The notes under the pieces are model-generated. The model was given only the letters and a program-made list of their open reading frames with translations, did no database searches and was not told the DNA's origin. Below are positions 17,625 to 26,128 of a stretch of 59,015 nucleotides of DNA, in pieces; the first letter of the stretch is position 1, and the number at the start of each line of letters is the position of its first letter. The position numbers and the translations under genes were made by a program. The stretch is from Oceanobacillus bengalensis (lineage in GTDB: Bacteria > Bacillota > Bacilli > Bacillales > Amphibacillaceae), in contig NZ_RBZO01000026.1 of the NCBI RefSeq assembly GCF_003628445.1, forward strand, positions 1 to 59,015. Reading direction: 5' to 3'.

Positions 17625-19181
17625 ATGAGAAGATCTTCACTATTCAATCGCTTAAAGAGGAAGAAGGAGCAAAGCAGGCAAGCAGGGAAATCAAACTTTA
17701 ATAACATGAAGGTTACAAAAAAGCTTGATAATAATTTAAGCAATATTAAAGAAATGCTAGGTGACCCTAATGATTTAGTCGTTCGTGAATTATTAATAGG
17801 TAGTATCGAAAAAAGAGCTGGAATGGTATACATAAGTGGATTAACAGATGAGAATTTAATTAATAACAATATTTTAAAAACCATTCAACTTAATTTGAAA
17901 CAATTTGATTCTAATATTATCGAAAAAATTCATAAAGAAGTAATCGCAATTACGGATATCAAACAAGCCAATAACTTAGATGATGTCTCCCTTGGGATTT
18001 TAAATGGGAATACAGCATTCTATTTGGATGGTCATGAGACCGTATTATTAATGGGAACAGCTGGTGGAGAAAGTCGTGCCATCGAACAACCACAGTCGGA
18101 AACACTTATTCGCGGTCCAAGAGATGGATTTGTAGAGAGTATCAATACAAATATGGCGCTGATTCGTCGTGACATTAAGGACCCACATCTCCGTTTCAAG
18201 CCGCATGAAGTTGGAAAACGTTCGAAGCAAACAATCGTTGTTTCATATATCGAAGGTATTGTAAATCCGGACATTGTGACAGAAATAAATCGTAGGCTAG
18301 AGACAGTTGATATTGATTTCATTGCTGATTCCGCATATGTGGAACAATGGATAGAAGATAGTTTCCTATCCCCTTTTCCACAAATATTGAATACAGAGCG
18401 TCCTGATAAAGTTTCATCCGACTTGATGCAAGGGAAAGTCGCTATTTTAGTTGATGGAACTCCTTTTGCTTTAGTTGCTCCTATCTCGATTGGTGATTCG
18501 TTGCACTCAATGGAAGATTATAACCAGCGTTGGTTTTCGGCAACCTTACTGAGAGTATTACGATATCTTTCTGCATTTCTGGCTATATTTCTACCGGGTC
18601 TGTACATTGCACTTGTTTCCTATCATCCAGGGATGATTCCGAGTACATTAACCTATTCGATTGCAGCAACAAGAGAAGGGGTCCCATTCCCGGCTGCAAT
18701 CGAAGCAATATTGATGGCAGTTACGTTTGAAATATTGCATGAAGCTGGGGTTAGACTACCAAAGGTTATTGGGCAAACAATTGGTATTGTAGGTGGGTTA
18801 GTTATTGGTGAAGCAGCGGTTTCTGCTGGTATCGTTAGTCCGATTATGGTTATTGTTACAGCACTTACAGCCATTGCTTCCTTTAGCGTACCATCCTTTA
18901 GTATTGCACTAACCTTTCGCATATTACGATTTTCCATCATACTTGCTGCAGCCTTTTTAGGTTTATATGGTATTATCCTTGTTTACATTATGGTTAATAT
19001 TCATATTGTAAATTTAAAAAGTATTGGAAAACCATATTCCGCTCCATTTGCACCAACGTTTACAAAGGATTTTAAGGATTTAATTATCCGGGCGCCAATT
19101 ACAAGTATTACAAAGCGACCATATAATTTGAAACCATTGGATCAAGAATCAAAGGATATATTGCCGGAGAAGAAATCTTAA
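17625..19181 (+). CDS. Spore germination receptor A subunit (GerA/GerKA family)
   Basis: A 518-aa A subunit of a nutrient germinant receptor in the inner spore membrane. The hydrophilic N-terminal ~270 residues form the GerA NTD, with family segments such as GDPNDLVVRELLIG near residue 46 and RGPRDGFVESINTNMALIRRD near 160 (quoted in part). About five membrane helices follow (from about 300 on), including FLPGLYIALVSYHPGMIP and the 'PFPAAIEA' segment. AGGGG precedes the ATG. It works with the B and C subunits encoded next; together they sense amino acids, sugars or nucleosides and trigger release of dipicolinate. The germinant is not readable. Family members differ widely in specificity, so no gerA/gerK name is assigned. 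Confidence 0.92.
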   Translation: MRRSSLFNRLKRKKEQSRQAGKSNFNNMKVTKKLDNNLSNIKEMLGDPNDLVVRELLIGSIEKRAGMVYISGLTDENLINNNILKTIQLNLKQFDSNIIEKIHKEVIAITDIKQANNLDDVSLGILNGNTAFYLDGHETVLLMGTAGGESRAIEQPQSETLIRGPRDGFVESINTNMALIRRDIKDPHLRFKPHEVGKRSKQTIVVSYIEGIVNPDIVTEINRRLETVDIDFIADSAYVEQWIEDSFLSPFPQILNTERPDKVSSDLMQGKVAILVDGTPFALVAPISIGDSLHSMEDYNQRWFSATLLRVLRYLSAFLAIFLPGLYIALVSYHPGMIPSTLTYSIAATREGVPFPAAIEAILMAVTFEILHEAGVRLPKVIGQTIGIVGGLVIGEAAVSAGIVSPIMVIVTALTAIASFSVPSFSIALTFRILRFSIILAAAFLGLYGIILVYIMVNIHIVNLKSIGKPYSAPFAPTFTKDFKDLIIRAPITSITKRPYNLKPLDQESKDILPEKKS

Positions 19182-19188
19182 TCTAATG

Positions 19189-19248
19189 ATGTTCGCATTG
19201 ATTTCGCTAAGGTTTACGATTATTTCGCTAATGTTCACAATTAAATTC
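19189..19248. repeat. Degenerate 21-bp tandem repeat between gerXA and gerXB
   Basis: Nearly three units (19189-19209, 19210-19230, 19231-19248) share the pattern GTTyrCrATTnATTTCGCTA. They fill the unusually long gap between two genes that usually abut. Confidence 0.65.
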
Positions 19249-19260
19249 AGGATTGAATCT

Positions 19261-19279
19261 GGGACAAGGGTCCTGTCCC
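19261..19279. repeat. GGGACA/TGTCCC hairpin before gerXB
   Basis: GGGACA and TGTCCC flank a 7-nt centre (AGGGTCC). It resembles the GGGACA...TGTCCC palindromes scattered through Bacillaceae genomes, some of which are linked with Y1 (IS200-like) transposases. It has no T-run, so it is unlikely to end transcription fully. Confidence 0.55.
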
Positions 19280-19307
19280 CGTGGATCAGACCAAGGAAGG
19301 AGTAGCA

Positions 19308-20414
19308 ATGAGCACTTTTAAATACGGCGACGATAAAATTGAAGCAAGAGAAATAATGATTGCTATTCCTTCTATGGCGATTGCAATCGGTATTTTAACC
19401 TTTCCGAGACATCTTTCCGACGTAACTGAGTTTTCCGATGGATGGGTCTCCATTATACTATCTGGAGTCATTGCTATGCTATTTGCGTGGGCAATAGCAA
19501 AGCTAGCATCAAAATATCCTAATCAATCCTTTCTGTCCTATGCTTCATTGTTGGTTTCAAAGCCAGTTGCAATTGTTCTTACCCTTTTGTTTTCGATTCA
19601 AGGAATAGCCTTAACTGCTTTTGAAGTTCGGGCAATTTCGGATATATCTCATCAATATTTATTTGATAAAACACCATTTGAAGTTGTTGGGCTGTGCTTT
19701 TTACTTGTTGTCGTTTATGCAGTTTCTGGTTCAAGAGCTGGAGTCTTCCGTCTGAATACATTATTTTTTCCAATTATATTTTGTACAACAGTAATTTTAA
19801 TTTTCTTCGCCATTGGATATATGGAAGTAGATAATCTGTTACCCGTTTTTAAAACAGATATGTCGGGGTATTTAGAAGGAACAATGCAAAGCGCGCTGTC
19901 TTATACGGGAATTGGTATCTTGTTTTTTTACATATCATTAGTGAAAAATCCAAAGAAAACCCCACGTATGGCAGCGTTTGGAATGGGTTTGGTAGTCATT
20001 ACCTACGTTATTATTTATCTAACATGTGTTGCAGTATATGGACCAGCAACGGAAGCAATTCGATTCCCTTTAGTAGAGTTGGCTAAGGAAATTGAAGTTC
20101 CTGGGGGTTTTTTTGAAAGGCTAGAGTCAGTCTTCTTCGTCATTTGGATTATGGCAATCTTCACTACAACGATGATGGCTTTTGATGTTACGGTAATGGC
20201 ATTGAATTCTATCTTTCCTAAGACGAATAAAATGAAAATTATTTTTCTTTTATCTCCACTCATATACTTCGTTTCTACTATTCCAAGTAATTATTTAGAA
20301 TTAGGCATTTTCGCTGAATTGGTAAGTTATTCTGGATGGGGACTGTCAGGAACGGTAATAATCTTGTTATGGATCATGCACAAAATAAAAGGAGGGAGGA
20401 AAAATGAGAAATAA
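19308..20414 (+). CDS. Spore germination receptor B subunit (GerAB family, APC-type)
   Basis: A 368-aa membrane protein with about ten helices of the spore germination/APC superfamily (PF03845). It starts MSTFKYGDDKIEAREIMIAI, matching the family's 'kIs..Q........iG' opening. B subunits are the germinant-binding subunits of Ger receptors. A GTG nine codons upstream is possible, but the ATG at 19308 has AAGGAGG-like AAGGAAGGAG directly upstream. The 126-bp distance from gerXA, filled by repeats, is unusual; coupling to gerXC is tight (11-bp overlap). It should sit in the inner spore membrane with gerXA and gerXC products. Confidence 0.92.
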   Translation: MSTFKYGDDKIEAREIMIAIPSMAIAIGILTFPRHLSDVTEFSDGWVSIILSGVIAMLFAWAIAKLASKYPNQSFLSYASLLVSKPVAIVLTLLFSIQGIALTAFEVRAISDISHQYLFDKTPFEVVGLCFLLVVVYAVSGSRAGVFRLNTLFFPIIFCTTVILIFFAIGYMEVDNLLPVFKTDMSGYLEGTMQSALSYTGIGILFFYISLVKNPKKTPRMAAFGMGLVVITYVIIYLTCVAVYGPATEAIRFPLVELAKEIEVPGGFFERLESVFFVIWIMAIFTTTMMAFDVTVMALNSIFPKTNKMKIIFLLSPLIYFVSTIPSNYLELGIFAELVSYSGWGLSGTVIILLWIMHKIKGGRKNEK

Positions 20415-21582
20415 GGTTTTGAAAATGATAGGTTGGCCTTTATTCCTATTCTTTCTAGCGGGTTGCTGGGACGCTGTGGAATTAGAGGAAAGAGGATTTC
20501 TTTCTGGAATTGCAGTTGATCTAGCAGAGGAACAAGGGGAAAACACAACTTTTGAATTAACACAGCAATTCGTTGTTCCTGCTGGATTAGGTTCAACGAC
20601 AGAGGCAGGTGGGGGAAAGGCTTTTCGTAATTTGAGTCAAACTGGTGAAAGTATATTTGAAATCAACACTAAAATTGCTAGACAGGCCAATCGAATGGCA
20701 GGTGTAGAACATTTAGAAGTAGTGATTATATCCTCTGATGTTGCGGAAAAAGAAGGAATATTTGCTGATATTATGGATGTCTTCATTCGTGAGCAAAATA
20801 TGAGAAGGGGGACCTTTCTGGTAGTATCGGAAGGAAAAGCAAAGGAGCTATTAAATGTAGAACCTGAGCAAGTGAAAATTCCAGCGCTGTATATTAGTGA
20901 GCTTACAGAAAGCAAACAAGTTACTTCAACAACAGAACCAACTCGAATTGGTAACATTCATGAGTCCCTTTTGAGCAAAAGAAGTTTTATTATTCCTGAT
21001 TTGTCCGTGTTCTCAGATAACAGTATAGATTATGAAGGGTTAGGGGTGTTTCGAGGGGAAACGAGTCAAATGGTTGGCACACTTACAGGAAATGAAGCAA
21101 AGGGACTGAATTATATAGTTGGCCAGAATCAAGAGGGAAGTGTTCCAGCGAAAGTGGAAGATAAGCTGGCGACATTCGATATTGCGAATGGCGACAGTAC
21201 ATTTAAACTAACGAATCGCGATAAAGATAATTTAACATTTCAAGTAACGATTGATATAGGAGCCATCATCGTAGAGTACTTTGGTTCCCTGGACCCTTAC
21301 AAAAAAGAAAATATGGAGAAATTCCAGAAGGGGTTAGAAGAAGAAATAAAGAGACAAGCAGAAGCTGCCATCAAACAAGTAAAAGATGATTACCAAGTAG
21401 ATGTATTTACTTTTGATGATTTTCTCCGAACCGATCATTATGAACTGTGGGAAGAGATAAAAGAGGATTGGGATGCGGGAGAGAATTACTTTGCTAAAAG
21501 TGACATAGAAATCGATGTAAATGTGACAATTATAGAACCTGGGAATTCCTTCCAGGTGGAAAACGAAGGGGAGACAGAATAG
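20404..21582 (+). CDS. Spore germination receptor C subunit, lipoprotein (GerAC family)
   Basis: A 392-aa lipoprotein. The signal peptide ends in LFFLAGC with the lipidated cysteine at residue 21, followed by WDAVELEERGFLSGIAVDL, the conserved GerAC opening (WD..EIe......giaiD). The remaining soluble domain lies outside the inner spore membrane and is needed for receptor stability and function. It overlaps the gerXB stop by 11 bp, so translation is coupled; AGGAGGGAGG precedes the ATG. It is followed within 2 bp by a small ORF that looks like a receptor D subunit. Confidence 0.93.
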   Translation: MRNKVLKMIGWPLFLFFLAGCWDAVELEERGFLSGIAVDLAEEQGENTTFELTQQFVVPAGLGSTTEAGGGKAFRNLSQTGESIFEINTKIARQANRMAGVEHLEVVIISSDVAEKEGIFADIMDVFIREQNMRRGTFLVVSEGKAKELLNVEPEQVKIPALYISELTESKQVTSTTEPTRIGNIHESLLSKRSFIIPDLSVFSDNSIDYEGLGVFRGETSQMVGTLTGNEAKGLNYIVGQNQEGSVPAKVEDKLATFDIANGDSTFKLTNRDKDNLTFQVTIDIGAIIVEYFGSLDPYKKENMEKFQKGLEEEIKRQAEAAIKQVKDDYQVDVFTFDDFLRTDHYELWEEIKEDWDAGENYFAKSDIEIDVNVTIIEPGNSFQVENEGETE

Positions 21583-21584
21583 CT

Positions 21585-21746
21585 ATGTGGAATATGATAA
21601 TGGGAAAAATACCGACACTACCAGAATCTTTATGTATATTCCTAGCATTTCTCGTACCATATGTAACGTATAAAATAAATCAGAAATTACATCAAGATAT
21701 GGATCCCCCGTGGAAACAAGAAGAGGGAAAGAAGGAGTCACACTAG
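21585..21746 (+). CDS. Small membrane protein, likely Ger receptor D subunit
   Basis: A 53-aa ORF beginning 2 bp after the gerXC stop: MWNMIMGKIPTLPESLCIFL, then a hydrophobic run and a charged tail ending GKKESH. There is one clear membrane helix (about residues 15-33). GGGGAG lies about ten bases before the ATG. Small D genes with one or two membrane helices accompany many Ger receptor operons and modulate their function, so position and topology support that role. Sequence conservation cannot be checked here. Codon use fits the neighbouring genes. Confidence 0.6.
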   Translation: MWNMIMGKIPTLPESLCIFLAFLVPYVTYKINQKLHQDMDPPWKQEEGKKESH

Positions 21747-21827
21747 CGTGGCCTGTGTACACAGGAATTAACTGCAGCACAACGATTAGACAAGCTTTTT
21801 TTGGCGATACCCTAAGCCTGCACTTAT

Positions 21828-21858
21828 ACAGGTTAGAAAGTGCCACACTTTCTAACCT
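21828..21858. repeat. Perfect 14-bp hairpin between convergent genes
   Basis: CAGGTTAGAAAGTG (21828-21841) and CACTTTCTAACCTG (21845-21858) pair fully around a CCA loop. The outer T-run (from 21794) and A-run (to 21866) could add GGC/GCC-type pairing. The right position for a shared terminator of gerXA-D and the DUF2071 gene, but no T-run follows directly. It also encodes the last residues of the DUF2071 protein. Confidence 0.6.
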
Positions 21859-22576
21859 GCCAAAAAACAGTATCCATTTCCTTTGAAAAGTGGGCTACAG
21901 CTGGTGCGTATTCGTTAAGACCGATATCTAATTCTGCAATATGTGCATTTTTATAAATCTGTGTTTCTGCTTTTTGTAGTGGCCACTGGGGATGATGGAT
22001 ATCTCCCTTATAGAGTTTAGAATCATGGCCTGAGTATAAACGGTATCTTTCCATTAGCCAATAATCCAACGATTCTTTCTCTGTGAAATAAATATCTGCA
22101 ATTGGTGTGATCTGTCCTTCTGCTTTTACATGTGTTTGCGTTCTGCGAATACTTTCGTAATGGTATGTTTCGCCGGCTTGCTCATTAGAGATGTTCGCAG
22201 GTTTATAGGGCAGTCGGTACCATTTTTTAGCTATTATGTATGATGCCCAATGATCTACATCAATTGAAAGAAAATAAATACCTGGTATTCCTTTATAGGT
22301 GACGTACGTTCTAAGATTGATTTCCGAAAATGCAGGTGTTAACGAAAAAAAAGGCATACCGCGTAAGTAAATGTGCTCCATTTGAAAAATAACAACACTT
22401 ACCCATGCATGATCATGAAACGTATCAATTTCAAGTACATCAGGGATGGATGGACGCAGAAGGTTTGGTGAAACTGGCCAATGCATAAAGGACACATTCC
22501 TCCAGCTTTGCCTCATTATCCACCGTCTATTTTGTATCGGAAATGGCCGGTGATCTGTAAATTTAAAAATCTCCAT
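21833..22576 (-). CDS. DUF2071 family protein (YqjF-like)
   Basis: A 247-aa protein of the DUF2071/YqjF family, recognised by the start HRPFPIQNRRWIMRQSWRNV with FMHWPVSPNLLRPSIP, the SFFSLTPAFSEINLRTYVTY-like strand block near residue 90, and the conserved length (B. subtilis YqjF is about 240 aa). The fold resembles the acetoacetate decarboxylase superfamily, but no function is established. An upstream ATG at 22639 exists, but the ATG at 22576 has AAAGGA eight bases before it and matches the family start. The final codons run through the 21828-21858 hairpin, so the C-terminus may have been changed by that element. Confidence 0.75.
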   Translation of the reverse strand: MEIFKFTDHRPFPIQNRRWIMRQSWRNVSFMHWPVSPNLLRPSIPDVLEIDTFHDHAWVSVVIFQMEHIYLRGMPFFSLTPAFSEINLRTYVTYKGIPGIYFLSIDVDHWASYIIAKKWYRLPYKPANISNEQAGETYHYESIRRTQTHVKAEGQITPIADIYFTEKESLDYWLMERYRLYSGHDSKLYKGDIHHPQWPLQKAETQIYKNAHIAELDIGLNEYAPAVAHFSKEMDTVFWQVRKCGTF

Positions 22577-22711
22577 CGGTAGGTTCCTTTCTTTAGCATA
22601 CGCTCTGGGTAACTGTATTCTACTATTATGGTTTATCAAATATGGAATTAAACCTATGATATTGCCTTATATTGGAAAGAATAAAGATAATACTTATAAA
22701 GGTTGTGAGCG

Positions 22712-24121
22712 GTGTTGGTCATTCTTTCAATTATAAATCTCGTACTGCTTATTCTGTTGATTGTACTGTTATTGTTTCTTTTTTTCAGCAGGCGTTGGCT
22801 AATGAAAAGGATGGTCAAGCGTGTAGGGGAAGTAATTTTTTCCGATAGTTATCAGGAAAACATCATTGAGATGATTCCAGGGTTTAAACACATGGGAATT
22901 CAGACCTCACTTGAGAACAACTTACGTGCCGAGACAGGAGATGTTTTGCATCGACCATTAGGAAATTCTAGAAAATGGCCCCATTTTGATACGTTGACAT
23001 TTATTCCTGTACAGCTAGAACCTTTTCCAATCGACGGAGAGGAAGATGTTGATATGAAGGTAACGATTGGTCCAGGTGCTAAGAAACCATTGGAGATTGC
23101 CATTCCACTCCTGATTAGTGGAATGGGTTATGGCGTTGCATTAAGTGAACAAGTAAGTATCGCTCTTGCAGAAGCAGCGAAGAAAGCTGGGACGGCCATT
23201 AATTCTGGAGAAGGGGGTGTGCTACCAGAGGTGTTGGAAAGGTCCGGAAAGTTTATCTTGCAATTTTCCAAAACCGAGTGGTCAAAGGAAAAAGAGCTAA
23301 TTGAGAGAGCGGATATGATTGAACTTAAGATTGGGCAAGGTGCTTCAATGGGTGTGGGGTATAAAATTTCAGCCGAAAATTTAACTGGGCGTGCACGGGA
23401 CGTAATGGGAATAAAAGAAGGTGAAGATACGGTAATTTACGAGCATTTCTTTGAAAATCAAACAATAAACGACATTAAAGAATTGGTGGATGAACTAAGG
23501 AGGTTATCTGGAGGAGTACCAATTGGAGGAAAGATTGCGGCAGGTGGGAGAATAGAAGAAGATATTGACCAATTGATTGGTTTAGGGGTTGATTTTATTT
23601 CTGTTGATGGTGGGCAGGGAGGTACACATGGGGCACCAGCTATTTTAACGGATGACTACGGGATTCCTACATTACATGCAGTTGTTCGAGCAAGTTCCCA
23701 TATGGAAAAACGGCAGGTTAAGGAAAAGATAAGTTTAATTGTCTCTGGTGGTCTATTTACGCCAGGGGAATTTCTAAAGGTTCTCGCACTTGGGGCTGAC
23801 GCGGTATATCTTGGAACAGCAATCCTGTTTGCTGTATCACATAGTCTAACATTGCATGCACTTCCCTTTGAACCACCAACCCAAGTCGTATGGAATGAAG
23901 GGAAGTTTAAGAACAAATTCGAAATCGATAAAGGAGTTGAAACAGCGGAAAAATTTATGAATGCCTGTGTAGAGGAAATGATGGTAGGACTAAGGGCCAT
24001 GGGGAAACGCTCACTAAATGAACTCGCGAAATTTGACCTTGTATCCTATGACGAATTAACAGCAAAGATGGTTGGTATTCCTTTTTCATTTGAACCTTGG
24101 CAAGCGAAGGGGGATGCTTAA
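22712..24121 (+). CDS. FMN-binding glutamate synthase family protein (YerD-like)
   Basis: A 469-aa protein with an N-terminal membrane anchor (about residues 2-28, then RRWLMKRM) and a single glutamate-synthase FMN/TIM-barrel domain (PF01645). Marks are LLISGMGYGVALSEQ, NSGEGGVLPE, GQGASMGVGYKI, GGKIAAGGRI, SVDGGQGGTHGAP and GADAVYLGTAILFA. The glutaminase domain and the iron-sulphur cysteines of full GltB are absent, so it is not a complete glutamate synthase; it may use ammonia or an unknown substrate. The reading frame opens with GTG at 22712 (AAAGG nine bases upstream), and a TTG one codon later is also possible. B. subtilis YerD is the closest analogue by architecture, inferred from memory. 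Confidence 0.82.
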   Translation: MLVILSIINLVLLILLIVLLLFLFFSRRWLMKRMVKRVGEVIFSDSYQENIIEMIPGFKHMGIQTSLENNLRAETGDVLHRPLGNSRKWPHFDTLTFIPVQLEPFPIDGEEDVDMKVTIGPGAKKPLEIAIPLLISGMGYGVALSEQVSIALAEAAKKAGTAINSGEGGVLPEVLERSGKFILQFSKTEWSKEKELIERADMIELKIGQGASMGVGYKISAENLTGRARDVMGIKEGEDTVIYEHFFENQTINDIKELVDELRRLSGGVPIGGKIAAGGRIEEDIDQLIGLGVDFISVDGGQGGTHGAPAILTDDYGIPTLHAVVRASSHMEKRQVKEKISLIVSGGLFTPGEFLKVLALGADAVYLGTAILFAVSHSLTLHALPFEPPTQVVWNEGKFKNKFEIDKGVETAEKFMNACVEEMMVGLRAMGKRSLNELAKFDLVSYDELTAKMVGIPFSFEPWQAKGDA

Positions 24122-24184
24122 TGCTGGAAGTGTTTTCCTCTTGTAGTATAGACTAAGTATAAAAAGCATTGGTGGGGTGTACAT

Positions 24185-25684
24185 ATGAATATCGAAACGT
24201 ATTTAGCATTAGATGCAACGGAAATGGCAAACTTGATTCGAAATAAGGAAATAAAAGCAAAGGAATTAATGGAGGTTGCTTTCAAGCAGTTGGACAAGGT
24301 ACAACCTATGTTAAATATAGCTACACATATAAGGAAGGAAAAGGCTCTGGAAGAAGCGGAGAGCATTTCGATAGAGGATGCGCCGTTTAACGGTCTTCCT
24401 ATTTTACTCAAAAATATATCTCAGAGTATTGAAGGCGAGTTAATGACGTCAGGGTCTAAGCTATTAAGTGAAAATAGGTCCAAACATGATTCTTACTTTG
24501 TAAAAGCATTTCGTGATGCGGGATTTCACTTTATGGGACATACCAATGCGCCAGAGTTTGGCTTGAAAAATATAACCGAACCTGCATTATACGGTCCGAC
24601 TAGAAACCCGTGGAATTCGGATTTTTCCCCAGGGGGATCGAGTGGTGGTGCGGCAAGTGCAATTGCTTCAGGTGTCATTCCGATAGCAGGGGCAAGTGAT
24701 GGTGGTGGATCGATTCGTATTCCTGCATCTTTCACCAGTTTGTTTGGATTAAAACCTACAAGAGGTCGTACAGCGGTTGGTCCAGGATATGGAAGACAAT
24801 GGCAAGGTGCATCGATTAATTTTGTTCTAAGTAGAACGGTACGAGATAGTGCGGCAATGCTTGATCTGCTTCAAGTTGTTCAACCAGAAGCAGCATTCCA
24901 AACACCGTTGTATCCTGGAAGTTATAAGCGAACGATGAGGGAAGCATTTAAGAATCCGTTACGTATTGCTTTTTCAACAAAGTCACCTGTTGGGACACCC
25001 GTTTCAAAGGAAGCAGTTGATGCAGTGAGGAAAACGGTTCAGTGGCTTGAAGCGGAAGGCCACCATGTAGAAGAAGAGCAAAATAATGTGGATGGTATTC
25101 AGTTGATGAAGGATTACTACATCATGAATAGCGGAGAAATGAATGCCACGATTATTGGGCTTGAGCGTGCATTGGGTCGATACTTAACTGCAGATGATGT
25201 AGAAATTGAATCCTGGGTATTGCATCAAGCTGGGAAATCCGTATCAGCTGCTGCATACACAGCAAGTTTAAATTCTTGGGATCATGCAGCAGAAAAAATG
25301 GCAAATCTTCACCGTTTATATGATTTTTATATTTCGCCAACAACGGCTCATGTAGCACCGAAAGTTGGAGAATTAACGCATGACTTGGAATCTCGGGAGC
25401 GTTTAATTGAAAGGATAAGTACGGCTGGAAATGGTCGCGAGCAGCAAGAAATTGTGTATGACATGTTTTTACCTAGTTTAACGTATACTCCTTTTACGCA
25501 ACTAGCAAATTTAACAGGGCAGCCAGCAATGAGTGTTCCTGTGCATTTATCAGATGAGGGACTTCCTCTAGGTGTGCAAGTTATGGCACAGAAGGGTGAG
25601 GAACACCGACTTTTGCAGCTTGCTTATCAGTTAGAACAATCAGACTTGTGGGTAGGGATGGACGGTAATCCGTATTTTAGTTAG
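24185..25684 (+). CDS. Amidase signature family hydrolase
   Basis: A 499-aa cytosolic amidase. The catalytic Ser-cisSer-Lys triad is visible as K76 (LPILLKN), S153 (SPGGSSGGAA) and S176 (ASDGGGSIRIP). The overall pattern, including PTRNPWNSDFSPGGSSGG and YTPFTQLANLTGQPAMSVP near the C-terminus, resembles 6-aminohexanoate-cyclic-dimer hydrolase-like amidases more than GatA, and no gatB/gatC neighbours are present. The natural substrate is probably a small amide. It follows the FMN-protein gene by 63 bp on the same strand and may be co-transcribed. GGTGGGG lies before the ATG. Confidence 0.85.
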   Translation: MNIETYLALDATEMANLIRNKEIKAKELMEVAFKQLDKVQPMLNIATHIRKEKALEEAESISIEDAPFNGLPILLKNISQSIEGELMTSGSKLLSENRSKHDSYFVKAFRDAGFHFMGHTNAPEFGLKNITEPALYGPTRNPWNSDFSPGGSSGGAASAIASGVIPIAGASDGGGSIRIPASFTSLFGLKPTRGRTAVGPGYGRQWQGASINFVLSRTVRDSAAMLDLLQVVQPEAAFQTPLYPGSYKRTMREAFKNPLRIAFSTKSPVGTPVSKEAVDAVRKTVQWLEAEGHHVEEEQNNVDGIQLMKDYYIMNSGEMNATIIGLERALGRYLTADDVEIESWVLHQAGKSVSAAAYTASLNSWDHAAEKMANLHRLYDFYISPTTAHVAPKVGELTHDLESRERLIERISTAGNGREQQEIVYDMFLPSLTYTPFTQLANLTGQPAMSVPVHLSDEGLPLGVQVMAQKGEEHRLLQLAYQLEQSDLWVGMDGNPYFS

Positions 25685-25937
25685 ATAGGTAGATTCTTTT
25701 GTAGGGCGGTTGCTGGTGGGCTGCGCCGTCCCTTGTGAGATGATATATCGGCGGATAGTGATGAGGTATATCGGCAGATTACTTTTTTCATCATTCACGG
25801 AGTTCTCTTAGTTAAAGCCGCTCTACTCAGAATCCAGCAATGCTCAGAAATCTATAAAAACGAGTCAAAATCTCGAATACTAGTTTAAAAATCGCGTCAT
25901 ATGTAAATACTAATTTTACAAATATTTCTACTTTTAC

Positions 25938-25966
25938 TTGCTAGGTATTTCTTGTATAGTTAATAT
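25938..25966 (+). promoter_or_regulatory. Candidate sigma-A promoter of the moxR operon
   Basis: TTGCTA (25938-25943), 17 bp, TAATAT (25961-25966). It lies about 165 bp before the moxR start, which leaves a leader containing the 20-bp repeats. Confidence 0.5.
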
Positions 25967-26002
25967 ATATCATTGTGTAAATACTAGAAAAGACAGAGAT
26001 AA

Positions 26003-26108
26003 CCTGAGAAAAAAGAATATATCCGGAGAAGAGAACGTATATCCCGAGAAAAGAGAATATAGCAAAAAAACTAGCATATATCCCAGGAAAGAAGAATATA
26101 CCCACAAA
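26003..26108 (+). repeat. Degenerate 20-bp repeat array in the moxR leader
   Basis: CCTGAGAA, CCGGAGAA, CCCGAGAA, a CAAAAAAA variant, CCCAGGAA and CCCACAAA begin at 26003, 26023, 26043, 26063, 26082 and 26101. Units read roughly TATATCCCGAGAAAAGAGAA. Consensus and period match the array at 58601-58900. Confidence 0.75.
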
Positions 26109-26128
26109 AGAAAGGGGCGGAGAAATTC

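Larger units (their letters stand above)
25685..26128 (+). other. Long intergenic region upstream of the moxR operon
   Basis: 444 bp without a gene. It holds a GC-rich patch (about 25704-25735) with GGGCGG/CCGTCCC complementarity, two copies of TATATCGG 23 bp apart (25744, 25767), a CGAG/CTCG mini-hairpin near 25861-25876, a sigma-A-like promoter at 25938-25966 and a 20-bp repeat array in the presumed 5' UTR. No coding remnant was recognised. Confidence 0.6.

Noticed and set aside
25744-25774. TATATCGG pair as part of the 20-bp repeat family
   Set aside because: Spacing is 23 bp and the core differs from TATCCCGAGAA; similarity too weak.
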